From positions 1 through 11,919 of the forward strand of contig DATFAS010000231.1 in NCBI GenBank assembly GCA_035254305.1: DNA of 11,919 nucleotides, in the 5' to 3' direction. The position numbers were made by a program, and so were the translations under genes. The notes beneath the pieces are model-generated. The model had not been told where the DNA came from, ran no database searches, and saw only the letters and a list, made by a program, of their open reading frames with translations. Origin of the DNA: DATFAS01 sp035254305 (lineage in GTDB: Bacteria > Bacillota > Bacilli > Aneurinibacillales > RAOX-1). Shown piece by piece: positions 1 to 5,447 of the stretch. Numbering within the stretch: position 1 is the first letter of the stretch; each line of letters opens with the position of its first letter.

Positions 1-26
1 GCTTAAAACGTTGATATGTATGGTTA

Positions 27-102
27 TGGTGCTGGTGAGAGGACTCGAACCTCCGACCCCTTCATTACGAGTGAAGTGCGCTACCAACTGTGCCACACCA
101 GC
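27..102 (-). tRNA. tRNA-Thr (anticodon CGT)
   Basis: The minus strand folds as a full cloverleaf of 76 nt including an encoded CCA at 27-29. The acceptor GCTGGTG pairs with CACCAGC, the anticodon stem is CTTCA/TGAAG with loop CTCGTAA (anticodon CGT, codon ACG), and the T loop is TTCGAGT. The D stem GCAC/GCGC has one A-C mismatch. It lies 9 bases from the tRNA-Gly and is probably cotranscribed with it from the promoter near 318-346. The transcript continues out of the window to the left. Confidence 0.95.
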
Positions 103-111
103 TTTTTAATT

Positions 112-185
112 TGGAGCGGGTGAGGGGAATCGAACCCCCGCCTCAGGCTTGGGAAGCCGGCATTCTACCATTGAACTACACCCGC
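112..185 (-). tRNA. tRNA-Gly (anticodon CCC)
   Basis: The minus strand gives a 74-nt cloverleaf with encoded CCA at 112-114. The acceptor GCGGGTG pairs with CACCCGC, the discriminator base is T, and the anticodon loop TTCCCAA gives anticodon CCC (codon GGG). The T arm is GGGGG/CCCCT around TTCGATT. The anticodon stem CCGGC/GCCTG contains a C-T mismatch at its second pair (28-42), which is unusual for a functional tRNA. A four-base variable loop is normal for glycine tRNAs. It is the middle member of the leftward cluster. Confidence 0.94.
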
Positions 186-221
186 AAATGTATACATACA
201 AACCTACAACCAACTATGAAT

Positions 222-276
222 TGGTCGGGAAGACAGAATTTGAACCTGAGACCCCCACGTCCCGAACGTGGTGCTC
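222..276 (-). pseudogene. 5'-truncated tRNA-Pro (anticodon CGG)
   Basis: On the minus strand the 3' part of a proline tRNA is intact: D-stem 3' strand GAGC, anticodon stem CCACG/CGTGG with loop TTCGGGA (anticodon CGG, codon CCG), a T arm with loop TTCAAAT, acceptor 3' strand CTTCCCG, discriminator A and encoded CCA. The first 22 or so bases expected of a tRNA-Pro (acceptor 5' strand CGGGAAG, D-stem 5' strand and D loop) are absent. They are replaced by unrelated leader sequence containing a 13-bp tandem repeat. No CGGGAAG complement occurs upstream, so a normal acceptor stem cannot form. It could be a decayed gene, a mobile-element attachment remnant or an assembly collapse. Confidence 0.85.
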
Positions 277-284
277 AAGAAGCA

Positions 285-310
285 ATCTATCGTTGACATC
301 TATCGTTGAC
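285..310. repeat. Perfect 13-bp tandem duplication in the tRNA leader
   Basis: ATCTATCGTTGAC occurs twice back to back (285-297 and 298-310) with no mismatch. On the transcribed minus strand this is GTCAACGATAGAT twice. It occupies nearly the whole stretch between the -10 box at 318-323 and the truncated tRNA-Pro. The expected transcription start falls at about 310-311, so the primary transcript would begin with the repeat. Confidence 0.95.
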
Positions 311-317
311 AATAAGA

Positions 318-346
318 ATTATATATCGGATTTTTCCAAGAGTCAA
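318..346 (-). promoter_or_regulatory. Sigma-A promoter of the tRNA cluster
   Basis: The minus strand reads TTGACT (341-346), a 17-base spacer, then TATAAT (318-323). That is 5/6 and 6/6 matches to the vegetative consensus at ideal spacing. It starts 10 bases beyond the hydrolase stop codon and points into the tRNA cluster. No terminator separates it from the hydrolase gene, so readthrough from that gene is also possible. Confidence 0.85.
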
Positions 347-355
347 ATGCGAAAG

Positions 356-1234
356 TTAATTGTTCAACAAAAATTGATGGATCAATTGGTTTACTACTTC
401 CGGTCTTTCCTCATGGAGGAAATGCCCAGCCTTCTTAAGAGTAACTAACGTTGAATTAGATAAATCTTGATTTAGACGTTGGAGGTGTTGCAATGGAATG
501 ACTCGATCATTCTCTCCAGCTAGTATTAGAGCCTGATGTTGGATTGCGGAGTACTCATTCAACCTCTTCCCAAAATCAAATTTACGAAACAGGCTTAAAT
601 AGGCTTCCTCAAAACCCGTCAAAAAAACAGGATAAATATAATTTTTAATCTCTTGTGGTTTAAGTTTTTCAGGATCATAGAAAGCATCCTTGACGACTTG
701 GGCTAACAGCTCTTCCTTTAAATATTTTTTCTGTATATAACGCTTTACCCATTGATTATATGGCAAATAACCAAGCACACGGTAATACCAAGGAATGCGA
801 TCTCTATAACCGGAGCTCCCAATTAACACAAGCTTATCGATTAGCTCGGGTGAATCTAGGCAAATTCGTAGGCCGATTTCTCCTCCCATAGAGCTGCCAA
901 CTAAATGAACTGGCTTTTCTTCTATTTTCTCAATAAATTTTTGAACTAATTTTACATGGTCATCAATGGAGTATCCTGTTTTTTTCGGCTTATCCGAAAG
1001 CCCAAATCCCTTGAGATCAAGAGCATAAACCTTGAAATCATGTGCCAACTCGTCAAAGTTATACCTCCAGGTATAAGAATAGGCTCCAAGTCCGTGAATA
1101 AGAATCACAGGTTGACCTTCACCCTTCTGTAAATAATGAATACGAACACCCTCAATATTCATATAATGACCGATCGTAATGGATAGAGGGTTTACTTTTT
1201 CACTTTTCCATGTCTCCATAAATGTAATTGTCAT
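356..1234 (-). CDS. Alpha/beta-fold hydrolase
   Basis: A 292-residue protein with the complete alpha/beta hydrolase signature. The oxyanion region is HGLG at 47-50, the nucleophile elbow is GSSMGG with Ser115, the acid is Asp243 in AGENDRVIP, and the base is His271 in AGHFLHEERPE. A lid-like segment lies at about 145-215. The order and spacing match cytosolic hydrolases of the MhpC/BioH/haloperoxidase type, and the substrate cannot be inferred. No signal peptide is visible. The start at 1234 has only a weak GAGAAG upstream; Met6 has no better site. It is transcribed divergently from the OsmC-type gene across a 167-base gap, and its stop lies beside the tRNA promoter. The fold is certain; the specific reaction is unknown. 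Confidence 0.93.
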   Translation of the reverse strand: MTITFMETWKSEKVNPLSITIGHYMNIEGVRIHYLQKGEGQPVILIHGLGAYSYTWRYNFDELAHDFKVYALDLKGFGLSDKPKKTGYSIDDHVKLVQKFIEKIEEKPVHLVGSSMGGEIGLRICLDSPELIDKLVLIGSSGYRDRIPWYYRVLGYLPYNQWVKRYIQKKYLKEELLAQVVKDAFYDPEKLKPQEIKNYIYPVFLTGFEEAYLSLFRKFDFGKRLNEYSAIQHQALILAGENDRVIPLQHLQRLNQDLSNSTLVTLKKAGHFLHEERPEVVNQLIHQFLLNN

Positions 1235-1401
1235 TGCTTCTCAACCATCCATCACTTGTTTTTACTCCAAAATATGCGCTAACGCTTCAATGTGCTATTT
1301 CGATTATTCTTCCACGAAAAAGAAAGGAAAAACAGGATTATCTAACCACTATATTGAAATAGTATGTAGAAAGGCCAATCAAATTGAGGAGGAAAAAGCA
1401 T

Positions 1402-1845
1402 ATGTCAGAATTTCATTTTCAGCTAAAGGCAAACTGGAATGGTGGACGACTTGGTAAAGGGGAAATATCCTCTGGAAATCTTCAGACAGCTGTTTCAGTC
1501 CCGGAAGATATGGGTGGGCCTGGTACAGGCACAAATCCTGAAGAGATGTTATTAGGTGCAGCCTCTACTTGCTATATGATCACTCTTGCCTCCGTTTTAG
1601 AGAATAGGAAGCTTCCTGTTACATCCCTTACTTTAATTACAGATGGACTCCTTAGCAGTGAAGGCGGCCTGCATTTTGTTTCGATTACTCATAAACCATC
1701 TATTACTTTAAGCCTGGGAGTCAATGAAGAGCAAATAGAAATGAGTCGTAAAGCTGCTGAACGTGCTGAACAAGCTTGTATGATTTCTAAAGCACTTCGT
1801 GGAAATGTAACCGTCCATGTAGAACCACAGATCCTAGTCGAATAG
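1402..1845 (+). CDS. OsmC/Ohr family peroxide-resistance-type protein
   Basis: The 147-residue product shows the OsmC fold pattern: an N-terminal beta region, the segment TNPEEMLLGAASTCY with Cys57 at the start of the long helix, and the second cysteine Cys126 in EQACMISKALRGN. In OsmC/Ohr proteins these two cysteines reduce organic or fatty-acid hydroperoxides using lipoyl or thiol donors. Both are retained, so thiol peroxidase activity is plausible. GAGGAGG at 1386-1392 sits 9 bases before ATG 1402; an upstream TTG at 1384 would place this site inside the coding region, so 1402 is the better start. The gene ends before a bidirectional terminator shared with the convergent dehydrogenase gene. 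Whether it belongs to the Ohr, OsmC or YhfA subgroup is unresolved. Confidence 0.9.
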   Translation: MSEFHFQLKANWNGGRLGKGEISSGNLQTAVSVPEDMGGPGTGTNPEEMLLGAASTCYMITLASVLENRKLPVTSLTLITDGLLSSEGGLHFVSITHKPSITLSLGVNEEQIEMSRKAAERAEQACMISKALRGNVTVHVEPQILVE

Positions 1846-1896
1846 ATACCCAGCATCCTTATTGGAAGCGAAGTAACTCTCCATTTATCAAAAAAT

Positions 1897-1938
1897 AAGG
1901 GCAACCCCCTCATGAATTTATCGGGAATTTGCCCTTTT
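1897..1938. terminator. Bidirectional intrinsic terminator
   Basis: AAGGGCAA (1897-1904) pairs with TTGCCCTT (1929-1936), and a second CCC/GGG pairing lies inside the loop. An A-rich run precedes the stem and a short T-run follows, so it can serve both the OsmC-type gene (+) and the dehydrogenase gene (-). Confidence 0.7.
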
Positions 1939-1954
1939 CCACTGGATTAACACC

Positions 1955-2692
1955 CTAAATAAACATCCCACCATCTACTACGAAATTCTGTCCTGTCACA
2001 AATTCAGCATTGGCAATCATGGAAAATGCTACTTCAGCCACATCCTCAGGAGAGGCTACTCTACCAAGTGGCGTTCCTGCAGCTAGTCTTTTAATATGGT
2101 CTTCTTGCCCCGCAACCCATCTTGTTTCTACTATACCTGGTGAAAGACAGTTCACACGTACCTCAGGAGCCATTACCCGAGCTAGGGATTTCGTTAAACT
2201 AATCTCTGCCGCTTTCGAAGCTGAGTAAGCAATTGAACTTCCTAAACCAGTCATACCAGCTATTGATGTAATATTAAGAATACAGCCTTTGTTTTTCTTT
2301 AATTCCTCGTGTGCTGCTCGACAACAGAAGAAGGTGCCTTTTACATTAACAGACATAACGCGGTCCCAATATTCTTCCTTCAATCCTTCCAAATCTTTAT
2401 GTTCTACAAAATTAGTCACTCCTGCATTGTTAACAAGTATATCCAACCGACCGAACTGCTCGATGGTTCTGCGAACCATTTCTCGAACATCCTGATCCTT
2501 CGAAACATCTGTTTGATAGATCATGCAGGAGCTACCCAATTCCTCTACTTCTCTCTGGGTATTTTCTGCATCCTCAAGTGAACGGGAATAGTTAATAACA
2601 ATACTAGCTCCAGCTCTAGCCAATTTTAACGCAATTGCTTTTCCAATTCCTGTTGCCCCTCCAGTAATTAAAGCCACCTTACCATTTAACAT
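1955..2692 (-). CDS. FabG-like short-chain dehydrogenase/reductase
   Basis: A 245-residue classical SDR. It has the nucleotide-binding TGGATGIG at 10-17, NNAG at 88-91, catalytic Ser143 (in NITSIAG), and Tyr156 and Lys160 in YSASK. The PG motif follows at 185-186, and the protein ends in the FabG-like VVDGG. Length and layout match 3-oxoacyl-ACP reductase and related NADP(H)-dependent oxidoreductases. Many FabG-like paralogs act on other substrates, and no fatty-acid synthesis gene is adjacent. AGGGGAG about 8 bases before ATG fixes the start. A putative promoter lies at 2730-2759, and the 3' end meets the terminator at 1897-1938. The family is certain; the substrate is not. Confidence 0.94.
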   Translation of the reverse strand: MLNGKVALITGGATGIGKAIALKLARAGASIVINYSRSLEDAENTQREVEELGSSCMIYQTDVSKDQDVREMVRRTIEQFGRLDILVNNAGVTNFVEHKDLEGLKEEYWDRVMSVNVKGTFFCCRAAHEELKKNKGCILNITSIAGMTGLGSSIAYSASKAAEISLTKSLARVMAPEVRVNCLSPGIVETRWVAGQEDHIKRLAAGTPLGRVASPEDVAEVAFSMIANAEFVTGQNFVVDGGMFI

Positions 2693-2729
2693 TTCATCTT
2701 CTCCCCTATGTTTCTTAAAATTCGTCCTT

Positions 2730-2759
2730 CTTATAATAGTTTACACAATAGACTGCCAA
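2730..2759 (-). promoter_or_regulatory. Putative sigma-A promoter for the dehydrogenase gene
   Basis: On the minus strand TTGGCA (2754-2759) and TATAAG (2730-2735) are separated by 18 bases, each one base off consensus. It lies 38 bases upstream of the ATG at 2692. Confidence 0.45.
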
Positions 2760-2778
2760 GCACAAGCATTCGTAATAG

Positions 2779-2817
2779 CTTGTCCATTCAAATGACAAGC
2801 TTCAGCACCGCTGAAGC
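2779..2817. repeat. Two overlapping inverted repeats after the ATP-grasp gene
   Basis: The first hairpin is GCTTGTC (2779-2785) with GACAAGC (2794-2800). The second is GCTTCAGC (2799-2806), loop ACC, GCTGAAGC (2810-2817). They share the GC at 2799-2800. The second lies 3 bases past the stop of the leftward ATP-grasp gene. Neither is followed by a T-run on either strand, so these are not canonical intrinsic terminators. They may stabilise the mRNA 3' end or act as a weak terminator. Confidence 0.7.
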
Positions 2818-2819
2818 CA

Positions 2820-3518
2820 TTATTTCATATAAGAAAGAATTCTGTGGTACATCCTTTTATCCTTTAGTTTCTTAAATAAAGATACAGCCGGTCTAAAATT
2901 GCATTCAATAATCCATATGTTACCATTTGAATCAAGCGCCATATCCATTCCTACCATTCGTAAGCCTCTATATTCACTAGTCAGGGTTTTAGTAGCAAGG
3001 AGAGCTACCGTATCTAATTGATTTATCACCTTTGCGTCTGTCACACTCTCTAGTGGAAGGACATATCCACCACTTCGTGCCGTATTAGTGATAATAAATC
3101 CAGAACCAGCAACCTTCACTAATCTTCCCGTAATATCCCAAGGCCTTCCTATTCTTCTTTGTACCATCACACGTATATCAAGAAGCCTACCCTTATATTT
3201 TGCCAGCGAGATGCGTTGTTGTATGATATAGGCTCTTTTTTGCATCATTGTTTTTAAGTAATGGAAGGCTGTTTGTTGGCCCACTACCTTCCTACTCATC
3301 CTAGAGGTATGAATAACATACTGATCCTGACCTAATTGTCCTACACGGATTACCCCAGACCCTCCTCCTCCACCAGTTGGTTTCAGAATAACATCTTGAT
3401 ATTTATTCATTAAACGCCAAAAGTTGGATGGTGTAAACATTGTAGTTTCCGGTAAGTATGGATGAAGATCCGTTTCTTTCATAAGAACCTTATACTTGGC
3501 ATATTTGCCGCTATTCAT
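2820..3518 (-). CDS. YheC/YheD-family ATP-grasp protein
   Basis: The 232-residue product carries ATP-grasp marks. A glycine-rich phosphate loop KPTGGGGGSGV lies at 46-56, followed by basic and hydrophobic strands, RLLDIRVMVQR at 111-121, and the metal-binding end VGMDMALDSNGNIWIIECNFRP at 189-210 with acidic Asp192 and Glu205 and Asn207. This layout is typical of YheC/YheD proteins, known in Bacillus as spore coat-associated. ATP-grasp enzymes join a carboxylate to an amine or thiol through an acyl-phosphate. The product is shorter than typical YheC/D proteins and appears to lack their N-terminal domain. ATG 3518 follows GAGGTGG; an in-frame GTG at 3533 would overlap that site. The start overlaps the upstream PanD-like stop by 8 bases, suggesting translational coupling. 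The substrate is unknown. Confidence 0.85.
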   Translation of the reverse strand: MNSGKYAKYKVLMKETDLHPYLPETTMFTPSNFWRLMNKYQDVILKPTGGGGGSGVIRVGQLGQDQYVIHTSRMSRKVVGQQTAFHYLKTMMQKRAYIIQQRISLAKYKGRLLDIRVMVQRRIGRPWDITGRLVKVAGSGFIITNTARSGGYVLPLESVTDAKVINQLDTVALLATKTLTSEYRGLRMVGMDMALDSNGNIWIIECNFRPAVSLFKKLKDKRMYHRILSYMK

Positions 3519-3903
3519 GTGGTCCCACCTCACCAGTCAAATGAATCGTTTCAATCTTTGTCATTTGATTGGTAGAGTCTACAAATACAATTGTGGGCTT
3601 AAGGTTCGTAAGCTCCTCTTCAGAAAAAAGCCCCATGCTCAAAATGATCACTAAATCACCTGGTTGAAATAAATGGGCAGGAGGACCATTCAAACAAATT
3701 CTACCACTACCAGCTGGGGCTGGAAGGGCATAGGTTTTCCAACGCGTAGCATTTCTTAAACTTGTGATCTGAACCATTTCATAAGGGAATATATTTGCTT
3801 CCCTCATGAGATCAGCATCAATTGTTATACTTCCAACATACTCAAGATTTGCTTCTGTTACTGTGGCTCTGTGGATCTTTCCTTTACACATTAGGCGTTG
3901 CAT
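3511..3903 (-). CDS. panD: PanD-like aspartate 1-decarboxylase, divergent
   Basis: A 130-residue protein close to the usual 127 of PanD, the pyruvoyl enzyme that makes beta-alanine from aspartate for pantothenate and CoA. It begins MQRLMCKGKIHRATVTEANL and has the self-processing site YVGS with Gly24-Ser25, where cleavage would create the pyruvoyl group. It also keeps Arg54, Thr57 and Tyr58 (RWKTYAL) and Asn72-Gly73. The usual NGAAA substrate loop is instead NGPPAH (72-77), so two alanines are replaced by prolines. TGAGGTGG before ATG 3903 sets the start; an upstream in-frame ATG at 3927 lacks a site. No panB or panC is adjacent. It is coupled to the ATP-grasp gene by an 8-base overlap. It could be the cell's normal PanD or a paralog with altered substrate. 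Confidence 0.88.
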   Translation of the reverse strand: MQRLMCKGKIHRATVTEANLEYVGSITIDADLMREANIFPYEMVQITSLRNATRWKTYALPAPAGSGRICLNGPPAHLFQPGDLVIILSMGLFSEEELTNLKPTIVFVDSTNQMTKIETIHLTGEVGPHE

Positions 3904-4006
3904 GGGAATCCACCTCAATCTAATCATTAATACTCTAGTTTATGATCAGTGACCCAAATTGTTATTAGGAATTCATCTCTATTCATCGAATCATTCCAGC
4001 CATCCT

Positions 4007-4534
4007 CTACTTCGAAATTTCTTTAGAAAGCTGTTGTAAATCACTTCTGGCCTGTGTTGTGATTTGGTATCCATCCTTCATCTGGGATGTTGTTGCATTC
4101 TCTAGTGCATCCATTTCAATCATCAATCCCTGCCTATATTGATCTAGGATGGATTCGTAACTGGTTTTTAATTGTTGCAGGCTAGGATCTTTTGGGATGT
4201 ATCCATTATGAATATTATTCCATTGATATAATAGCTGCTTTCTCGCATCATCCATTGAATCCTGCGCTTCCGTAGGTTCATCATTATTTTCTGCATCAAG
4301 TATTTCTACCTCAAGCTTGTCTATTACTTTCCTGGTCTCTAGGATAGACTTTCGAACGACCTCAAGGAATTTTTGGTCCTCTTGATTATAATTTGAATGA
4401 TGGATCACAAGGGGAGTACGGTCGATTACCGTTTGTTTATCCTGCGTTATTTGGGTATCAGTCAAATAATGATATCCAACGAATCCAAGGGCAATTAGAA
4501 GAGCTAGAGAACTAAAGATTCGAAGTAATTTCAA
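4007..4534 (-). CDS. Membrane-anchored helical protein of unknown function
   Basis: A 175-residue protein with a basic N-terminus (KLLR) and one hydrophobic segment at about 5-23, probably an uncleaved signal anchor. The rest is a polar, charged, mostly helical domain rich in Glu, Gln, Asp and Lys that probably lies outside the membrane. There is no lipobox cysteine and I recognise no family. A TTG start at 4534 is chosen because AGGTGG (4541-4546) lies 6 bases before it. The in-frame ATG at 4573 has no ribosome binding site and sits in a perfect 12-bp palindrome at 4569-4580 that may be regulatory. It lies 103 bases upstream of the panD-like gene on the same strand with no obvious terminator between, so cotranscription is possible. 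Confidence 0.75.
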   Translation of the reverse strand: MKLLRIFSSLALLIALGFVGYHYLTDTQITQDKQTVIDRTPLVIHHSNYNQEDQKFLEVVRKSILETRKVIDKLEVEILDAENNDEPTEAQDSMDDARKQLLYQWNNIHNGYIPKDPSLQQLKTSYESILDQYRQGLMIEMDALENATTSQMKDGYQITTQARSDLQQLSKEISK

Positions 4535-4670
4535 GTAAAGCCACCTGCCTTCTAGTGAAAATCCAATTATCATATATGATCAATGTATGAACTTGTCCTG
4601 GCAAATATGTAAAGAAAACTTGTTACCCTTATCTAAATCAGAATTCATTCATATTATTCTTTTCACACAT

Positions 4671-4699
4671 AAAAAATGGCCACCTACGTAAGGCGACCA
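4671..4699 (-). terminator. Intrinsic terminator of the small acidic protein gene
   Basis: On the minus strand TGGTCGCC (4692-4699) pairs with GGTGGCCA (4677-4684) with two G-U pairs around a 7-base loop, followed by six Ts (4671-4676). It lies 9 bases past the stop at 4708. Confidence 0.85.
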
Positions 4700-4707
4700 C
4701 TCTTTCA

Positions 4708-4992
4708 TTACATATCTGTTGCTCCATAATTTCTATCATAAGGTGGTTGTTCAGACTGATTAGGATCATCATGTGTTGGATGTGATCCTTCATCCTCTCT
4801 AGACAGATTCTCATGAAAGCCTCTGGTTTCATAAGTAAATCGTGGAGCACTATGCATATCTGCTTTCCATTCGTCCTTAGTAAAATCAAAATTAGACATG
4901 GATCCATAAGGGCCCTCAGGAAATTCCTCCGGAAATAGCGTGCGAGTTTGATCGAATTCGGTGGATAAGGGTGTGTAGTTATTTTTCGACAT
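4708..4992 (-). CDS. Small acidic hydrophilic protein, unknown
   Basis: A 94-residue soluble protein rich in Asp, Glu, Pro, Tyr and His, with no membrane segment and no cysteine. It contains the aromatic and acidic stretch TLFPEEFPEGPYGS at about 18-31, and a Pro/Asp/His-rich low-complexity tail, suggesting a largely disordered protein. I do not recognise a named family. The start is secure: AAAGGAGG lies 8 bases before ATG 4992. It is a single-gene unit ending in the terminator at 4671-4699, divergent from the YppF-like gene across about 206 bases. A frame overlapping it at 4638-4907 was rejected. Confidence 0.8.
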   Translation of the reverse strand: MSKNNYTPLSTEFDQTRTLFPEEFPEGPYGSMSNFDFTKDEWKADMHSAPRFTYETRGFHENLSREDEGSHPTHDDPNQSEQPPYDRNYGATDM

Positions 4993-5109
4993 CTTTCAAT
5001 CCTCCTTTTCCCTTATCTTTTCCAATTGTCATATCCATTACACGTATGAATGAGAATCCAGGTAGAATAGAAAGATTTTTATAGAAGAAAAAGATAGAAA
5101 TGTAGTTTT

Positions 5110-5137
5110 TTGTCGTTAGTCTAAATATTTTTAAAAT
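5110..5137 (+). promoter_or_regulatory. Possible promoter of the YppF-like gene
   Basis: TTGTCG (5110-5115) and TAAAAT (5132-5137) are 16 bases apart, 4/6 and 5/6 matches to the sigma-A consensus. The leader to ATG 5199 would be about 55 bases and would contain the cre-like site at 5170-5183. The region is AT-rich, so chance matches are likely. Confidence 0.3.
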
Positions 5138-5169
5138 ATAAGGATACGAAAATGATGTGTTATGATTAG

Positions 5170-5183
5170 GTAAAGCGCTTACA
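5170..5183 (+). promoter_or_regulatory. cre-like catabolite control site
   Basis: The bases GTAAAGCGCTTACA match the CcpA operator pattern TGWAANCGNTNWCA at all but the first two positions, around a central AAGCGCTT palindrome. It lies just before the AGGAGG ribosome binding site and downstream of the likely promoter. In Bacillus this position can block elongation. Confidence 0.4.
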
Positions 5184-5198
5184 AGGAGGGTTATCTTG

Positions 5199-5399
5199 AT
5201 GACACTTGAAGACATTGTTAAAAAGTTTATTGAAGTTAAACAAAACCAACCTTCGCATGTGGACGAATTATTAGATTTTATCCAAACTCGTTATATGGAT
5301 GATGAGCTATGCATTGTCAATTATCGCAACCTCTTTAAAGAACTACACGATAAGGGCGCCAGAAAACCCGACTACCAAGTTAGAGAATTGATATGTTAA
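5199..5399 (+). CDS. YppF-like small protein
   Basis: A 66-residue, mostly helical cytosolic protein. The block LLDFIQTRYMDDELCIVNYRNLFKELHDKGA resembles, from memory, the YppF family of Bacillus, whose members are about 60 residues and of unknown function. AAGGAGGG lies 8 bases before ATG 5199; a TTG three bases earlier is in frame but less likely. One cysteine occurs in the middle and one at the C-terminus. The gene stands alone, followed by a strong terminator at 5415-5447 that also encodes the last residues of the convergent carboxypeptidase. Repression by CcpA is suggested by the cre-like site in the leader. Confidence 0.75.
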   Translation: MTLEDIVKKFIEVKQNQPSHVDELLDFIQTRYMDDELCIVNYRNLFKELHDKGARKPDYQVRELIC

Positions 5400-5414
5400 T
5401 TCCGATACACCAAG

Positions 5415-5447
5415 AAGGATCATTGGCCACCCAATGATCCTTTTTCT
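5415..5447 (+). terminator. Strong intrinsic terminator of the YppF-like gene
   Basis: AAGGATCATTGG (5415-5426) and CCAATGATCCTT (5431-5442) form a perfect 12-bp stem with a CCAC loop, followed by a T-run. On the other strand the hairpin contains the stop and last codons of the carboxypeptidase gene and has only a poor T-tract. Confidence 0.93.

Noticed and set aside
222..310. Mobile element attachment site with integrase
   Set aside because: A tRNA fragment is present, but no integrase, direct-repeat partner or phage gene lies in the window, so only the stub is claimed.
90..448. Overlapping rightward open frames of 68 and 99 residues
   Set aside because: They run across the complementary strand of tRNA genes and the tRNA promoter, and the first has no ribosome binding site.
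1179..1457. Rightward frame of 92 residues in the hydrolase/OsmC gap
   Set aside because: It lies antisense to the hydrolase start and reads out of frame into the OsmC gene, with no ribosome site.
4638..4907. Leftward frame of 89 residues overlapping the small acidic protein gene
   Set aside because: It overlaps in another frame, has no ribosome binding site, and runs through the terminator at 4671-4699; the overlapped gene has a perfect site.
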